Shown: positions 7,901 through 16,727 of the stretch, one piece after another
Position numbering within the stretch: position 1 is the first letter of the stretch
How the letters are laid out: every line of letters starts with the position of its first letter
Assembly (NCBI GenBank): GCA_003599235.1
Contig: QZJE01000002.1
Coordinates: 17,803 to 81,802 of the forward strand
DNA: 64,000 bases
Reading direction: 5' to 3'
Origin: Actinomycetota bacterium
GTDB lineage: Bacteria > Actinomycetota > Aquicultoria > SURF-47
Program-made: the position numbers and the translations under genes
The notes under the pieces: model-generated
Told to the model about the DNA's origin: nothing
The model's database searches: none
The model's input: the letters and a program-made list of their open reading frames with translations, nothing else

Positions 7901-8476
7901 ATGATATTAATGATTGATAACTATGACTCTTTTACCTATAACCTGGTGCAGTATCTAGGGGAACTAGGTGCTGACCTAAAAGTCTATCGAAATGACAAAA
8001 TTACGTTAGAGCAGGTAGATAAGTTAAAACCACAAGCTGTAGTGGTATCGCCTGGGCCTTGTACCCCTAATGAAGCAGGAATATCGGTTGATATAATAAA
8101 AAACCTCTATGATAAAATACCTATTTTAGGAGTTTGTTTAGGCCATCAGTCAATAGTTGCTGCTTTTGGCGGAGAAATTATCCGGGCAGCAGAGCCTGTC
8201 CACGGCAAAACTTCACAGATAAGCCATGACGGAAAGACTATTTTTAAAGGAGTTAAGAATCCATTTACAGCTACCCGTTATCATTCTTTGATGGCTAAAG
8301 AAGCCAATTTGCCTGATTGTCTTAAGATAACAGCAACCAGTGAAGACGGTCTGATAATGGGGGTTAGGCACAAAGAAGCAAGATGCGAAGGCATCCAGTT
8401 TCATCCCGAATCAATATTGACGACTGAAGGAAAAAAGATATTAAAGAACTTTTTAAGTGAGGCAAATGCTTGTTGA
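7901..8476 (+). CDS. trpG: Anthranilate synthase glutamine amidotransferase component
   Basis: Class I glutamine amidotransferase of 191 residues that delivers ammonia from glutamine to the chorismate-binding subunit TrpE, making anthranilate. The catalytic Cys is in GVCLGHQ and the His-Glu pair in FHPESI. It starts MILMIDNYDSFTYNLVQ, as expected for TrpG/PabA. No trpE lies upstream: the neighbour is an unrelated divergent gene. The protein may also act as PabA for folate synthesis with a PabB encoded elsewhere. First gene of the trp cluster. Confidence 0.94.
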   Translation: MILMIDNYDSFTYNLVQYLGELGADLKVYRNDKITLEQVDKLKPQAVVVSPGPCTPNEAGISVDIIKNLYDKIPILGVCLGHQSIVAAFGGEIIRAAEPVHGKTSQISHDGKTIFKGVKNPFTATRYHSLMAKEANLPDCLKITATSEDGLIMGVRHKEARCEGIQFHPESILTTEGKKILKNFLSEANAC

Positions 8477-8485
8477 TTACAAGGT

Positions 8486-8524
8486 GGGGACAGACATCCA
8501 TCTAAATAAGGATGCCCTGTCCCC
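8486..8524. repeat. REP-like hairpin (GGGGACAG...CTGTCCCC)
   Basis: GGGGACAG (8486-8493) and CTGTCCCC (8517-8524) are perfect complements, extended inward by CATCC (8495-8499) and GGATG (8510-8514). It occupies most of the trpG-trpD spacer. A related shorter palindrome is at 49904-49916. It resembles REP-type extragenic palindromes and could affect mRNA stability between the two genes. Confidence 0.6.
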
Positions 8525-8542
8525 GATGGTGAGGTTGTAAAA

Positions 8543-9559
8543 TTGATAGTTGATGCTATAAGAAGTGTGGTAGAAAAAAAAGACCTGGATTTTGACACTG
8601 CCAGAGCGGTGATGAATGAGATTATGAGTGGGCAGGCAACCGAGGCTCAAATAGCTGCATTAATAACTGCTTTGCGGATGAAGACAGAGACAACAGAAGA
8701 GATATCGGCTTTTGCTCAAGTAATGAGAGAAAAAGCAACACCAATAAACCCTAAAGCGAGAGGTTTGCTTGATACTTGCGGAACAGGCGGAGATTCCTCT
8801 GGTACATTTAATATCTCGACAACTGTGGCTTTTGTGGTTGCCGGATGCAAAATAGCCGTAGCTAAGCATGGAAACCGCGGGGTGTCTTCTGGCTCCGGCA
8901 GTGCTGATGTGCTCGAGGCCTTAGGGGTTAATATCGGCCTTTCTGCCGAACAAATTGCTCAAGCTATTGATGAGGTGGGCATCGGATTTTTGTTTGCGCC
9001 TGCCCTGCATGGGGCTATGAAATACGCTATCGGTCCCCGCAGGCAAATAGGTATTCGCACCGTATTTAATATTCTAGGCCCCCTTACCAACCCAGCCGGG
9101 GCCAAAAACCAGTTACTGGGAGTTTACGACCCCAAATTAACTAAGACGATGGCGGAAGTTCTTCAGAAATTAGGATCAGAAAGTGCCATGGTGGTTCATG
9201 GAGACGGTCTTGATGAGTTATCAACTACCGGAACAAATCAAATCTACCAGCTATCAGAGGGCAAAATTACTTCATATCAAATAGAGCCCGAGGAACTGGG
9301 TTTGGCCAGGGTTTCAATAGATGAGCTAAAAGGCGGAAGTCCTAAAGAAAATGCTGAAATAACCAGCGCTATTCTAAAAGGGCAGCCGGGAGCTAAACAA
9401 GATATCGTGCTACTTAATTCTGCTGCTGCTTTGGTGGCTGCACAGAAAACGTCTAATATAGAAGAAGGGCTAAAGCTGGCTAAAGAATCAATCGATAGTG
9501 GTGCTGCTAATAAAAAATTAGAAGATTTAATTGCTTTTACAAAGAAATTGCTTAAGTAA
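8543..9559 (+). CDS. trpD: Anthranilate phosphoribosyltransferase
   Basis: Transfers phosphoribosyl from PRPP to anthranilate. The 338 residues match the family length. The PRPP-binding GTGGDSSGTFN motif and the KHGNRGVSSGSGSADVLEALG segment are intact. Start is TTG 8543 after the purine-rich ggtgagg. A REP-like hairpin separates it from trpG. It overlaps trpC by one base. Confidence 0.97.
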   Translation: MIVDAIRSVVEKKDLDFDTARAVMNEIMSGQATEAQIAALITALRMKTETTEEISAFAQVMREKATPINPKARGLLDTCGTGGDSSGTFNISTTVAFVVAGCKIAVAKHGNRGVSSGSGSADVLEALGVNIGLSAEQIAQAIDEVGIGFLFAPALHGAMKYAIGPRRQIGIRTVFNILGPLTNPAGAKNQLLGVYDPKLTKTMAEVLQKLGSESAMVVHGDGLDELSTTGTNQIYQLSEGKITSYQIEPEELGLARVSIDELKGGSPKENAEITSAILKGQPGAKQDIVLLNSAAALVAAQKTSNIEEGLKLAKESIDSGAANKKLEDLIAFTKKLLK

Positions 9560-10341
9560 TGAGTATTTTAAGTGACATCGTAGAAAAGAAAAGAAAATGT
9601 GTAGAGTTATCCAAAGAAAAATCTCCTTTAAATAGTCTAAAAAACCAAGCTACTTTAATGCCCTTAACCAGGGATTTTAAACAGTCTCTTATTAGCAGCG
9701 ATATTGCTGTTATTGCCGAGATAAAAAAGGCATCTCCGTCAGCCGGCGTTATTAGAGACGACTTTAATCCTGTTGATATTGCAAAGCAATACCAAAAAGC
9801 AGGGGCTGTCGCCATCTCTGTTATCACCGAAGAAGATTTTTTCCTTGGAAATCCTAATTACCTTAAGCAGGTTAAAGAAACTGTAGAGTTGCCGGTTTTA
9901 AGAAAAGACTTCATTATAGAGCCCTATCAGATTTATGAGTCAAGGGTACTTGGTGCCGATGCTGTCTTGCTGATTGCATCTATATTAGATTCCTACCAAC
10001 TAAGCGAGTTAATCGAGCTTGCTAAGAGTATGGGAATGGCCGCGTTAGTCGAAGTCCATACCAAGGAAGAGCTGGAAGTGACTTTGCTTTGCCGGGCGGA
10101 TATAATTGGGATTAACAACCGCAATCTAGATACATTTGAGGTTAATCTGGCAATTAGTGAAGAACTAAAGCCTTATATAACATCCGATAAAGTAAGTGTT
10201 AGCGAAAGCGGCATATATTCATCTGCAGACGTTTTGCGTCTTAGAGAGGCTGGGTTTAATGCTATTTTAGTTGGGGAGAGCTTACTAAAAAGTGAAAATA
10301 TCGAAGGAAAATTAAAAGAGTTAAAGGTTAAAGGGGGATAA
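9559..10341 (+). CDS. trpC: Indole-3-glycerol phosphate synthase
   Basis: A 260-residue TIM barrel that converts CdRP to indole-3-glycerol phosphate. Seen are [13 protein letters not shown] (substrate Lys), [14 protein letters not shown] and SESGI near the C-terminus, all family signatures. It is monofunctional: trpF is a separate gene. ATG shares a base with the trpD stop (TAATG), so translation is coupled. Confidence 0.97.
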   Translation: MSILSDIVEKKRKCVELSKEKSPLNSLKNQATLMPLTRDFKQSLISSDIAVIAEIKKASPSAGVIRDDFNPVDIAKQYQKAGAVAISVITEEDFFLGNPNYLKQVKETVELPVLRKDFIIEPYQIYESRVLGADAVLLIASILDSYQLSELIELAKSMGMAALVEVHTKEELEVTLLCRADIIGINNRNLDTFEVNLAISEELKPYITSDKVSVSESGIYSSADVLRLREAGFNAILVGESLLKSENIEGKLKELKVKGG

Positions 10342-10342
10342 A

Positions 10343-11665
10343 TTGAGAACTAAAATCATCTTGAAAGAGTCAGAAATGCCTAAAAAGTGGTACAACATCG
10401 CTAAAGATTTGCCAAAAGCTCCACAGCCTTATCTTCATCCTCAAACAAAGCAGCCCTTAGGCCCAGATGACCTGGCGCCGGTTTTCCCGATGAGTTTAAT
10501 AGGCCAGGAAGTCAGTACTGACACCTGGATAGATATTCCCGAAGAGGTTTTAGATATTTATTCGCTTTACCGGCCAACACCTATGTACAGGGCTAGAAGG
10601 CTAGAGCAAGCACTTAATACTCCGGCAAAGATCTACTATAAATATGAGGGAGTAAGCCCGGCGGGAAGCCACAAACCAAATACTGCTATACCGCAAGCTT
10701 TTTATAACAAGCAAGAGGGAATTAAAAGGCTTACTACCGAAACCGGTGCCGGCCAATGGGGCAGTGCTTTAGCGCTGGCTACTCAGATGTTTGGTTTAGA
10801 GCTCAGTGTATATATGGTAAAAGTAAGCTACGACCAAAAGCCTTATAGGCGGATTATGATGGAGACTTGGGGAGCTGATGTAACTGCCAGCCCGTCAAAT
10901 AAGACTAATGCCGGCCGCTCAATCCTTGAGGCTAATCCAACGAGTAACGGGAGCCTGGGTATCGCTATCAGCGAGGCTTTCGAAGATGCTGCTAGCAGGG
11001 AAGATACCCATTATTCTTTAGGCAGTGTTCTAAACCACGTTTTGCTTCATCAAAGCATCATAGGCTTGGAATGCAAAAAGCAGATGGAATTAGTGGATGA
11101 TTATCCGGATTACGTTATCGCATGCTGTGGCGGGGGCAGTAATTTTGGAGGGGTTGCTTTTCCTTATGTTGCCGATAAAGCCTCAGGAAAAAATGTTACT
11201 TTAATAGCGGCTGAACCTAAAGCTTGTCCAACCCTAACTAAAGGAGAATATCGGCAGGATTTTGGAGATACCGCCGGAATGGCGCCTATTGCCATGATGT
11301 ATACCTTAGGGCATGATTTTGAGCCGGCAGGAATACATGCCGGAGGCCTGCGTTATCACGGCGATTCACCCTTGGTTAGCATGTTATATGATGAAGGCAT
11401 TATTGAAGCCGAAGCTTATCACCAAAAAGAAGTTTTTGAAAACGCTATTCTTTTCTCCAGAACTGAAGGCATAATTCCTGCTCCGGAATCAGCTCATGCT
11501 ATAGCATCTGCGGTAAATAAAGCCAAAGAGTGTACTGCAACAGGGGAGAAAAAAACGATTTTGTTTAACTTAAGCGGCCACGGTCATTTTGATTTAGTAG
11601 CCTATCAAGAATATCTTAGTGGCAAGATGCAGGATTTTGAGTACGAGCCGGCTGCTGTGAAGTAA
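10343..11665 (+). CDS. trpB2: Tryptophan synthase beta-like protein, TrpB2 type
   Basis: A PLP-dependent fold II enzyme of 440 residues. The PLP lysine is in GSHKPNTA, and the phosphate-binding loop in [10 protein letters not shown]. The longer N-terminus ([14 protein letters not shown], then [13 protein letters not shown]) marks the TrpB2 class, which generally lacks the residues for stable TrpA contact and can work alone on free indole or by another route. A canonical trpB follows 0.9 kb later, so the operon holds two TrpB paralogues. Start TTG 10343 follows the run AAAGGGGG. Confidence 0.93.
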   Translation: MRTKIILKESEMPKKWYNIAKDLPKAPQPYLHPQTKQPLGPDDLAPVFPMSLIGQEVSTDTWIDIPEEVLDIYSLYRPTPMYRARRLEQALNTPAKIYYKYEGVSPAGSHKPNTAIPQAFYNKQEGIKRLTTETGAGQWGSALALATQMFGLELSVYMVKVSYDQKPYRRIMMETWGADVTASPSNKTNAGRSILEANPTSNGSLGIAISEAFEDAASREDTHYSLGSVLNHVLLHQSIIGLECKKQMELVDDYPDYVIACCGGGSNFGGVAFPYVADKASGKNVTLIAAEPKACPTLTKGEYRQDFGDTAGMAPIAMMYTLGHDFEPAGIHAGGLRYHGDSPLVSMLYDEGIIEAEAYHQKEVFENAILFSRTEGIIPAPESAHAIASAVNKAKECTATGEKKTILFNLSGHGHFDLVAYQEYLSGKMQDFEYEPAAVK

Positions 11666-12282
11666 TGTATATAAAACTATGCGGTATCACCAATAAAGAA
11701 GATGCGCTCTTTGCATCCGGTTTAGATATAGAAGCACTTGGCTTTAATTTTTTTAAGCCAAGCCCACGATGCATTGAACCCGATTATTGTCAGCAGATAA
11801 TATCTATGCTTCCTAAAAACATTAGCAAAGTTGGCATCTTTGTAAATGAGTCCCTGGAAAATATCAAGACAATTTCTTCACAGTGCGCTTTAGATACTAT
11901 TCAGCTTCATGGAGAAGAATCCCCTGATTTTTGCAGAAAGCTTAGCAGCTACAAAATATTTAAGGCCATAAGAATAGCCGCAGAAGAAGATTTGGGGCAA
12001 ATGACAAAGTATGAAGTCGAGGCTTTTTTGTTAGATACTAAAATCGCCGGTCAATATGGGGGAACCGGTAAACCTTTTAACTGGGAGCTAGCTATAAAAG
12101 CCAAGGATTATGGCTCTATAATATTATCTGGAGGACTAACCGCCGACAATGTAGAGAAAGCAATCCGTAAAGTAAAGCCTTACGGGGTGGATGTGGCTAG
12201 CGGAGTAGAAGTACGTCCGGGTAAAAAGGATAACGCTAAAATGGAAGCTTTTGTTAAGAGAGTTAGAGAGTTAGAGAGTTAG
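11665..12282 (+). CDS. trpF: Phosphoribosylanthranilate isomerase
   Basis: A 205-residue TIM barrel isomerising PRA to CdRP. Seen are IKLCGITNKEDA with the catalytic Cys, the LHGEES motif, LLDTKIAGQYGGTG and LSGGLTADNV. ATG overlaps the stop of trpB2 by one base. The last eight codons and the stop lie inside an 8-bp tandem repeat (GAGAGTTA), so the C-terminal residues RVRELES are repeat-encoded. Every frame of that repeat meets TAG within 24 bases, so slippage would change only the tail. Confidence 0.95.
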   Translation: MYIKLCGITNKEDALFASGLDIEALGFNFFKPSPRCIEPDYCQQIISMLPKNISKVGIFVNESLENIKTISSQCALDTIQLHGEESPDFCRKLSSYKIFKAIRIAAEEDLGQMTKYEVEAFLLDTKIAGQYGGTGKPFNWELAIKAKDYGSIILSGGLTADNVEKAIRKVKPYGVDVASGVEVRPGKKDNAKMEAFVKRVRELES

Positions 12283-12340
12283 AGAGTTAGAGAGTTAGAG
12301 AGTTAGAGAGTTAGAGAGTTAGAGAGTTAGAGAGTTAGAG
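12258..12340 (+). repeat. 8-bp tandem repeat, ten copies of GAGAGTTA
   Basis: Ten uninterrupted copies of GAGAGTTA (12258-12337) plus GAG run from the end of trpF, through its stop codon, up to the ATG of the next small gene. The same words recur after rpsO at 49817-49833. Perfect copies imply recent expansion by slippage. Confidence 0.95.
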
Positions 12341-12535
12341 ATGACTAAAACAAAAAAACTTAAGATAGGCATTACTTTAGGCTTAATAATTGACGTATTG
12401 CTTGTCATTTACATGATTTATATTAATTTTGTTCTTAACTGGGGAATAAATGGCGTAATCCCTATCATGCTGCCGCTACTTATAGGGATACTATTGTTTT
12501 TAACGCTGCTAACACTTGGTAAAAACCCTCAATAG
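12341..12535 (+). CDS. Small two-helix membrane protein inside the trp operon
   Basis: A 64-residue protein with a basic start (MTKTKKLK) and two hydrophobic stretches (about residues 9-32 and 39-58), probably a helical hairpin in the membrane. I do not recognise the family. The ATG touches the 8-bp tandem repeat, whose purine-rich units would have to act as its ribosome site. It sits between trpF and trpB, so it is probably cotranscribed, but nothing links it to tryptophan synthesis. It could be a chance reading frame, though the clean two-helix pattern argues for a real gene. Confidence 0.55.
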   Translation: MTKTKKLKIGITLGLIIDVLLVIYMIYINFVLNWGINGVIPIMLPLLIGILLFLTLLTLGKNPQ

Positions 12536-12558
12536 TATTAAAATATAAAGATTATATT

Positions 12559-13767
12559 ATGCAATCTTACGAAAGCTTACCTGATAATAAAGGACACTTT
12601 GAAGAGTTCGGGGGCAAGTTTGTGCCCGAGACGCTTATGGCTGCCCTAGAAGAGCTAGAGCAGGCTTATAAGCAGTCAAAAGGGGATAAATCTTTCAAAG
12701 AAGAATTAGATTATTTATTGGCTGATTTTGCAGGCCGCCCTACCCCTCTTTATTTTGCCAAACGTCTTTCAGATAAATACGGAGCAAAAATATATTTAAA
12801 AAGAGAAGATTTGGTCCACACCGGGGCTCATAAGCTCAATAACTGCTTAGGGCAGGCATTACTGGCCAAGAAGATGAAAAAGAAACGTATCATTGCCGAA
12901 ACAGGCGCTGGCCAGCACGGAGTGGCTACAGCAACGGTAGCTGCTTTATTTGGTATGCAGTGCCAAATATATATGGGAGAAGAAGATATTGCCCGCCAGC
13001 AGCCCAATGTTGAGCGGATGAAGCTTTTAGGGGCGAAGGTAATAGCAGTTACTAGCGGGAGTAAAACACTCAAGGACGCTATGAACGAGGCCATCAGGGA
13101 CTGGGTTACCAATGTTACAACTACTCACTACCTAATTGGCTCTGTTGCCGGCCCGCATCCATATCCGATGATGGTAAGAGATTTCCAAGTAGTTATTGGA
13201 TTAGAAACCAAGCAGCAGATTGTTGAAAAGGAAAATAAAATGCCTACCCACATTATTGCTTGTGTGGGTGGAGGCAGTAACGCTATAGGCATTTTCTACC
13301 CCTTTTTAAACAGTAGTACGGGCACGGCGCGCCGAGCCCGTACAAAGTTATTTGGCATAGAAGCTGCGGGCCTTGGTTTAGATTCCGGCAAACACGGGGC
13401 TCCTTTAGCTAGGGGAAATAAAGGGATTTTGCACGGCTCGCTAAGCTATGTAATAGAAGATGATTTTGGGCAAATCACAGAGGCTCATTCGATATCTGCC
13501 GGCCTAGATTACCCCGGAGTGGGGCCAGAGCACTCATATTTTAAAGAGAAGGGTTTAGTGACATATGATTCGGTAACAGATGCCGAAGCCTTAAACGGAT
13601 TTGAAACTTTATCTAAGACAGAGGGGATAATCCCTGCTCTTGAGAGTTCCCACGCTGTTGCCTATCTAGAAAAACTAAAGATGGCTAAAGATGATTTAGT
13701 TATCGTTAATTTGTCCGGCAGAGGCGATAAAGATTTAGACATTGTTAAAAAGGCAGGGCTTAAATGA
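12559..13767 (+). CDS. trpB: Tryptophan synthase beta chain (TrpB1)
   Basis: Canonical beta subunit of 402 residues condensing indole with serine using PLP. The PLP Lys is in HTGAHKLNN, followed by [11 protein letters not shown] and the phosphate loop [10 protein letters not shown]. Starts with [11 protein letters not shown], as in family members. Its stop overlaps trpA by four bases (ATGA), the usual trpB-trpA coupling, so this copy is the TrpA partner. Confidence 0.97.
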   Translation: MQSYESLPDNKGHFEEFGGKFVPETLMAALEELEQAYKQSKGDKSFKEELDYLLADFAGRPTPLYFAKRLSDKYGAKIYLKREDLVHTGAHKLNNCLGQALLAKKMKKKRIIAETGAGQHGVATATVAALFGMQCQIYMGEEDIARQQPNVERMKLLGAKVIAVTSGSKTLKDAMNEAIRDWVTNVTTTHYLIGSVAGPHPYPMMVRDFQVVIGLETKQQIVEKENKMPTHIIACVGGGSNAIGIFYPFLNSSTGTARRARTKLFGIEAAGLGLDSGKHGAPLARGNKGILHGSLSYVIEDDFGQITEAHSISAGLDYPGVGPEHSYFKEKGLVTYDSVTDAEALNGFETLSKTEGIIPALESSHAVAYLEKLKMAKDDLVIVNLSGRGDKDLDIVKKAGLK

Positions 13768-14558
13768 GCAGGATAGAGGCTGCTTTTACAAAAGCTAATC
13801 AAGAAAACCGGGCTTGCATTATTATCTATTATCCTGTTGGCTACCCGGATTATGAAAACTCAGTAGTTGCCCTTAAAGCCATAGCTAAAGTGGCCGATAT
13901 CGTTGAGGTGGGTATCCCGTTCTCTGACCCTTTAGCTGACGGGCCTACTATCCAGCAAGCCAGTCAGCAAGCGTTATCGTTAGGCATCAATACCCAAAAA
14001 GCATTAGAGGCAGTAAAAGAAATAAGAGATGAATGCAAGACCCCTTTAGTGGCTATGACTTACTACAACCTCTTTTATCGATATGGATTAGAAAAATTTG
14101 TAAGTGATGCTAACAAGGCAGGCTTAGATGGGGTAATTATTCCTGATTTACCCCCCGAAGAGGCTGATAGCTGGTTAAATATCGCTAAGAATAAGCTGGA
14201 AACTGTTTTTTTGGCTGCTCCTACCAGCGTAGATAATAGATTAAAACAAATATGCAGAATAAGCCAAGGTTTCATCTATGCAGTATCTGTAACAGGAGTA
14301 ACTGGTGAGCGCACAAATCTTCCAGCTAATCTAGCTGATTTTATTAAAAAAATTAAGTCAATTACCGATAAGAAAGTAGCGGTAGGTTTTGGGATATCAA
14401 CTCCTGACCAAGTTAGTGAATTAGCAAATATTTCACACGGAATTATCATAGGAAGCGCTATAATTAAACAAATGAAAAACGCTGTAAGTTTTGACGAGGG
14501 TCTAAATAACTTAATTAAATTAATTTTAAGATTTAAAAAGAAAGGAAGCCACAGTTGA
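13764..14558 (+). CDS. trpA: Tryptophan synthase alpha chain
   Basis: A 264-residue TIM barrel that cleaves indole-3-glycerol phosphate to indole, passed to TrpB. Seen are [20 protein letters not shown] with the catalytic Glu, [19 protein letters not shown] and [10 protein letters not shown]. It overlaps trpB (ATGA) and accD (TTGA), so accD-accA probably shares this transcript. Confidence 0.97.
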   Translation: MSRIEAAFTKANQENRACIIIYYPVGYPDYENSVVALKAIAKVADIVEVGIPFSDPLADGPTIQQASQQALSLGINTQKALEAVKEIRDECKTPLVAMTYYNLFYRYGLEKFVSDANKAGLDGVIIPDLPPEEADSWLNIAKNKLETVFLAAPTSVDNRLKQICRISQGFIYAVSVTGVTGERTNLPANLADFIKKIKSITDKKVAVGFGISTPDQVSELANISHGIIIGSAIIKQMKNAVSFDEGLNNLIKLILRFKKKGSHS

Positions 14559-15388
14559 GTGAGCCTGCGTTATCTAAAAAAGTAGAAAAAAGTAAGGTAG
14601 TAGTACCAGAAGGGCTCTGGACAAAATGTGTAAGTTGCCGTCAGATAATATATGAAAAAGAACTAATCCGTAACTACCAAGTATGTCCAAAGTGCGGCCA
14701 CCATCATTACCTTCCGGCAATAAGCCGGATTGAGTTGTTATTAGACGACGCCTCATTTAAAGAGATAAATAGCGATCTTAAATCTGGTGATCCTCTTAAT
14801 TTTAAGGCTTCAAAGAGTTATAAAATGTCGCTAAAAGAAGCCGGCTTCGCAACTGCTTTAAATGAGGCCATCATTACCGGTGAAGGAAAAATTGATGGCA
14901 AAAAAGTGTGTTTAAGCGTAATGGATTTTAAGTTTATCGGCGGCAGTATGGGTAGTGTGGTCGGGGAGAAAGTAGCCCGGGCAGCTGATTTTGCGATAAA
15001 CAAAAAACTGCCTTTCATTGTGGTTTGCGCTTCAGGAGGAGCCAGGATGCAGGAAGGCATGCTATCGTTGATGCAAATGGCTAAGACGAGCATGGCAGTA
15101 GGCAAAATCCATGAAAATAAGTTGCCGTTTATCTCTATTATGGCTCACCCTACAACCGGCGGAGTGCTGGCTAGTTTTCCTTCATTAGCTGATATTATAA
15201 TTGCCGAGCCAAAGGCTTTGATTGGTTTTACCGGGGCCAGGGTAATTGAGAGAACAATCAAAGAAAGATTGCCCGATGGTTTCCAGACAGCAGAGTTCTT
15301 ATTAAAACACGGCATGGTAGACTTAATTGCTTCCAGGGCTGAACAAAAAGAAATAGTTAGTCAACTATTAGGATTTATGGGTTATTAG
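14555..15388 (+). CDS. accD: Acetyl-CoA carboxylase carboxyltransferase subunit beta
   Basis: The 277-residue beta subunit moves carboxyl from biotin to acetyl-CoA for fatty acid synthesis. The N-terminal zinc ribbon (CVSC...CPKC, about residues 25-47) precedes the crotonase-fold core with ASGGARMQEG and AHPTTGGV. Start TTG 14555 overlaps the trpA stop. accA follows eight bases later, which reflects the alpha2-beta2 complex. accB and accC are not in the window. Confidence 0.96.
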   Translation: MSEPALSKKVEKSKVVVPEGLWTKCVSCRQIIYEKELIRNYQVCPKCGHHHYLPAISRIELLLDDASFKEINSDLKSGDPLNFKASKSYKMSLKEAGFATALNEAIITGEGKIDGKKVCLSVMDFKFIGGSMGSVVGEKVARAADFAINKKLPFIVVCASGGARMQEGMLSLMQMAKTSMAVGKIHENKLPFISIMAHPTTGGVLASFPSLADIIIAEPKALIGFTGARVIERTIKERLPDGFQTAEFLLKHGMVDLIASRAEQKEIVSQLLGFMGY

Positions 15389-15395
15389 GTGAAAA

Positions 15396-16361
15396 ATGGC
15401 TAGATTTTGTATGGATTTTGAAAAACCGGTAGTTGAATTAGAAGATAAGTTAGAGCAATTAAAAAGCTTAAAAGCGGCTGGAACAGGTGAAATTGCTCAT
15501 GATATTGCCGAGCTTGAAAATCAGCTTGAGAGGTTAAAAGAGCTGATTTATAAAGATCTTACAGCTTGGCAGAGGGTTCAAATTGCCCGTCATCCGCAAA
15601 GGCCCCGGGTACTTGATTACATAAACCATATTTTTAGCGATTTTACCGAGCTCCATGGAGACAGGCTTTATCATGACGATCCGGCTATTGTTGGGGGCCT
15701 GGCCCATTTAGAAGGGGATACATTTGTAGTTATTGGTACCCAAAAAGGCAAAAACGCAAAGACTAATATTAAACGCAACTTTGGAATGCCTATGCCCGAA
15801 GGGTATCGCAAGGCACTGCGCTTGATGAAGATTGCAAAGAAGTTCAATTTGCCGATTATCACTTTTATTGACACCCAAGGGGCCTATCCCGGAATAGGGG
15901 CAGAAGAAAGAGGGCAAGCGGTAGCTATTGCTGAGAACTTGCAATTTATGAGCCGTTTAGCTGTGCCTATTATAGCGGTTAATGTAGGTGAGGGAGGAAG
16001 CGGTGGTGCCCTGGCAATTTCAGTTGCCGACCGCTTGATAATGCTTGAAAACTCATATTATTCAGTTATTACTCCCGAAGGATGCGCCTCTATTTTATGG
16101 CACGACGAAACAAAAGCCTGCGATGCAGCAGAAGCCCTAAAGATAACAGCCGAAGATTTGGCTAAAATGAAGATTGCCGACATTATAGTAAAAGAGCCTT
16201 TAGGTGGAGCTCACAGGGATGTTGAAAAAACCTATTACATCTTAAGGAAAAAGTTAATTGATTGTTATAAAGAATTAAAAACAACTTGTCCTAATAAAAA
16301 GAAATTAATAGAGGATAGGGAAAAAAAGTTAAACAGTATCGGAAGGCTTACTAGCGTTTAG
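15396..16361 (+). CDS. accA: Acetyl-CoA carboxylase carboxyltransferase subunit alpha
   Basis: A 321-residue partner of AccD. The N-terminal helical segment (ELEDKLEQL...) precedes the crotonase core, with GRNFGMP-like NFGMPMPEGYRKALR, IDTQGAYPGIGAEERGQ and VGEGGSGGALAI forming the carboxybiotin site. Preceded by a weak site (taggtga). It ends four bases before a convergent small gene. Confidence 0.97.
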   Translation: MARFCMDFEKPVVELEDKLEQLKSLKAAGTGEIAHDIAELENQLERLKELIYKDLTAWQRVQIARHPQRPRVLDYINHIFSDFTELHGDRLYHDDPAIVGGLAHLEGDTFVVIGTQKGKNAKTNIKRNFGMPMPEGYRKALRLMKIAKKFNLPIITFIDTQGAYPGIGAEERGQAVAIAENLQFMSRLAVPIIAVNVGEGGSGGALAISVADRLIMLENSYYSVITPEGCASILWHDETKACDAAEALKITAEDLAKMKIADIIVKEPLGGAHRDVEKTYYILRKKLIDCYKELKTTCPNKKKLIEDREKKLNSIGRLTSV

Positions 16362-16364
16362 TCT

Positions 16365-16631
16365 TTAGTTTTCTTCGATTAATCCTTCAATTGAGCGCTT
16401 ATTAATAATTATGCACTTGGTTTCATATAGCATATTATTATTAGAAGCGTCATAGACCACTGCATCGGTTACCGGAATGAAATTGTGTACTTGGCCGCTA
16501 TTTAAGTGGTCTGAAAGCCTTCCCCTGTAGGAGTCTCTAAGCAGCAAATGTAGCTTGCCAACTATCTTAAACCTGTTGGTGTAGATAATGGCTTTTATTT
16601 CGTCTGTTTTAACTTTATTGGCTAGATCCAT
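16365..16631 (-). CDS. Small conserved-looking protein of unknown function
   Basis: An 88-residue protein with a strong ribosome site (AAGGAGATAAAA before the ATG at 16631). I do not recognise a characterised family. The alternating hydrophobic pattern (IIYTNRFKIVGKLHLL, then VHNFIPVTDAVVYD) suggests a compact beta-rich domain. There is no signal peptide or membrane helix. It is convergent with accA and divergent from the racemase gene. Confidence 0.7.
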   Translation of the reverse strand: MDLANKVKTDEIKAIIYTNRFKIVGKLHLLLRDSYRGRLSDHLNSGQVHNFIPVTDAVVYDASNNNMLYETKCIIINKRSIEGLIEEN

Positions 16632-16727
16632 TTTTATCTCCTTGATTCTAATGTATTATCGGCAATTATTAAAATTAGTTTAATATATTATTAACACAGA
16701 GATAAGGGATAAGAAATAAGGGGTAAA

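Noticed and set aside
12258..12340. CRISPR-like array
   Set aside because: Units are 8 bp, directly contiguous, with no spacers and no cas genes in the window.
13892..13899. Further GCCGATA words as sigma-28 promoters (for example in trpA, the M14 deacylase gene, proS)
   Set aside because: They are Ala-Asp codons inside genes without a TAAA at the right spacing in a sensible place.
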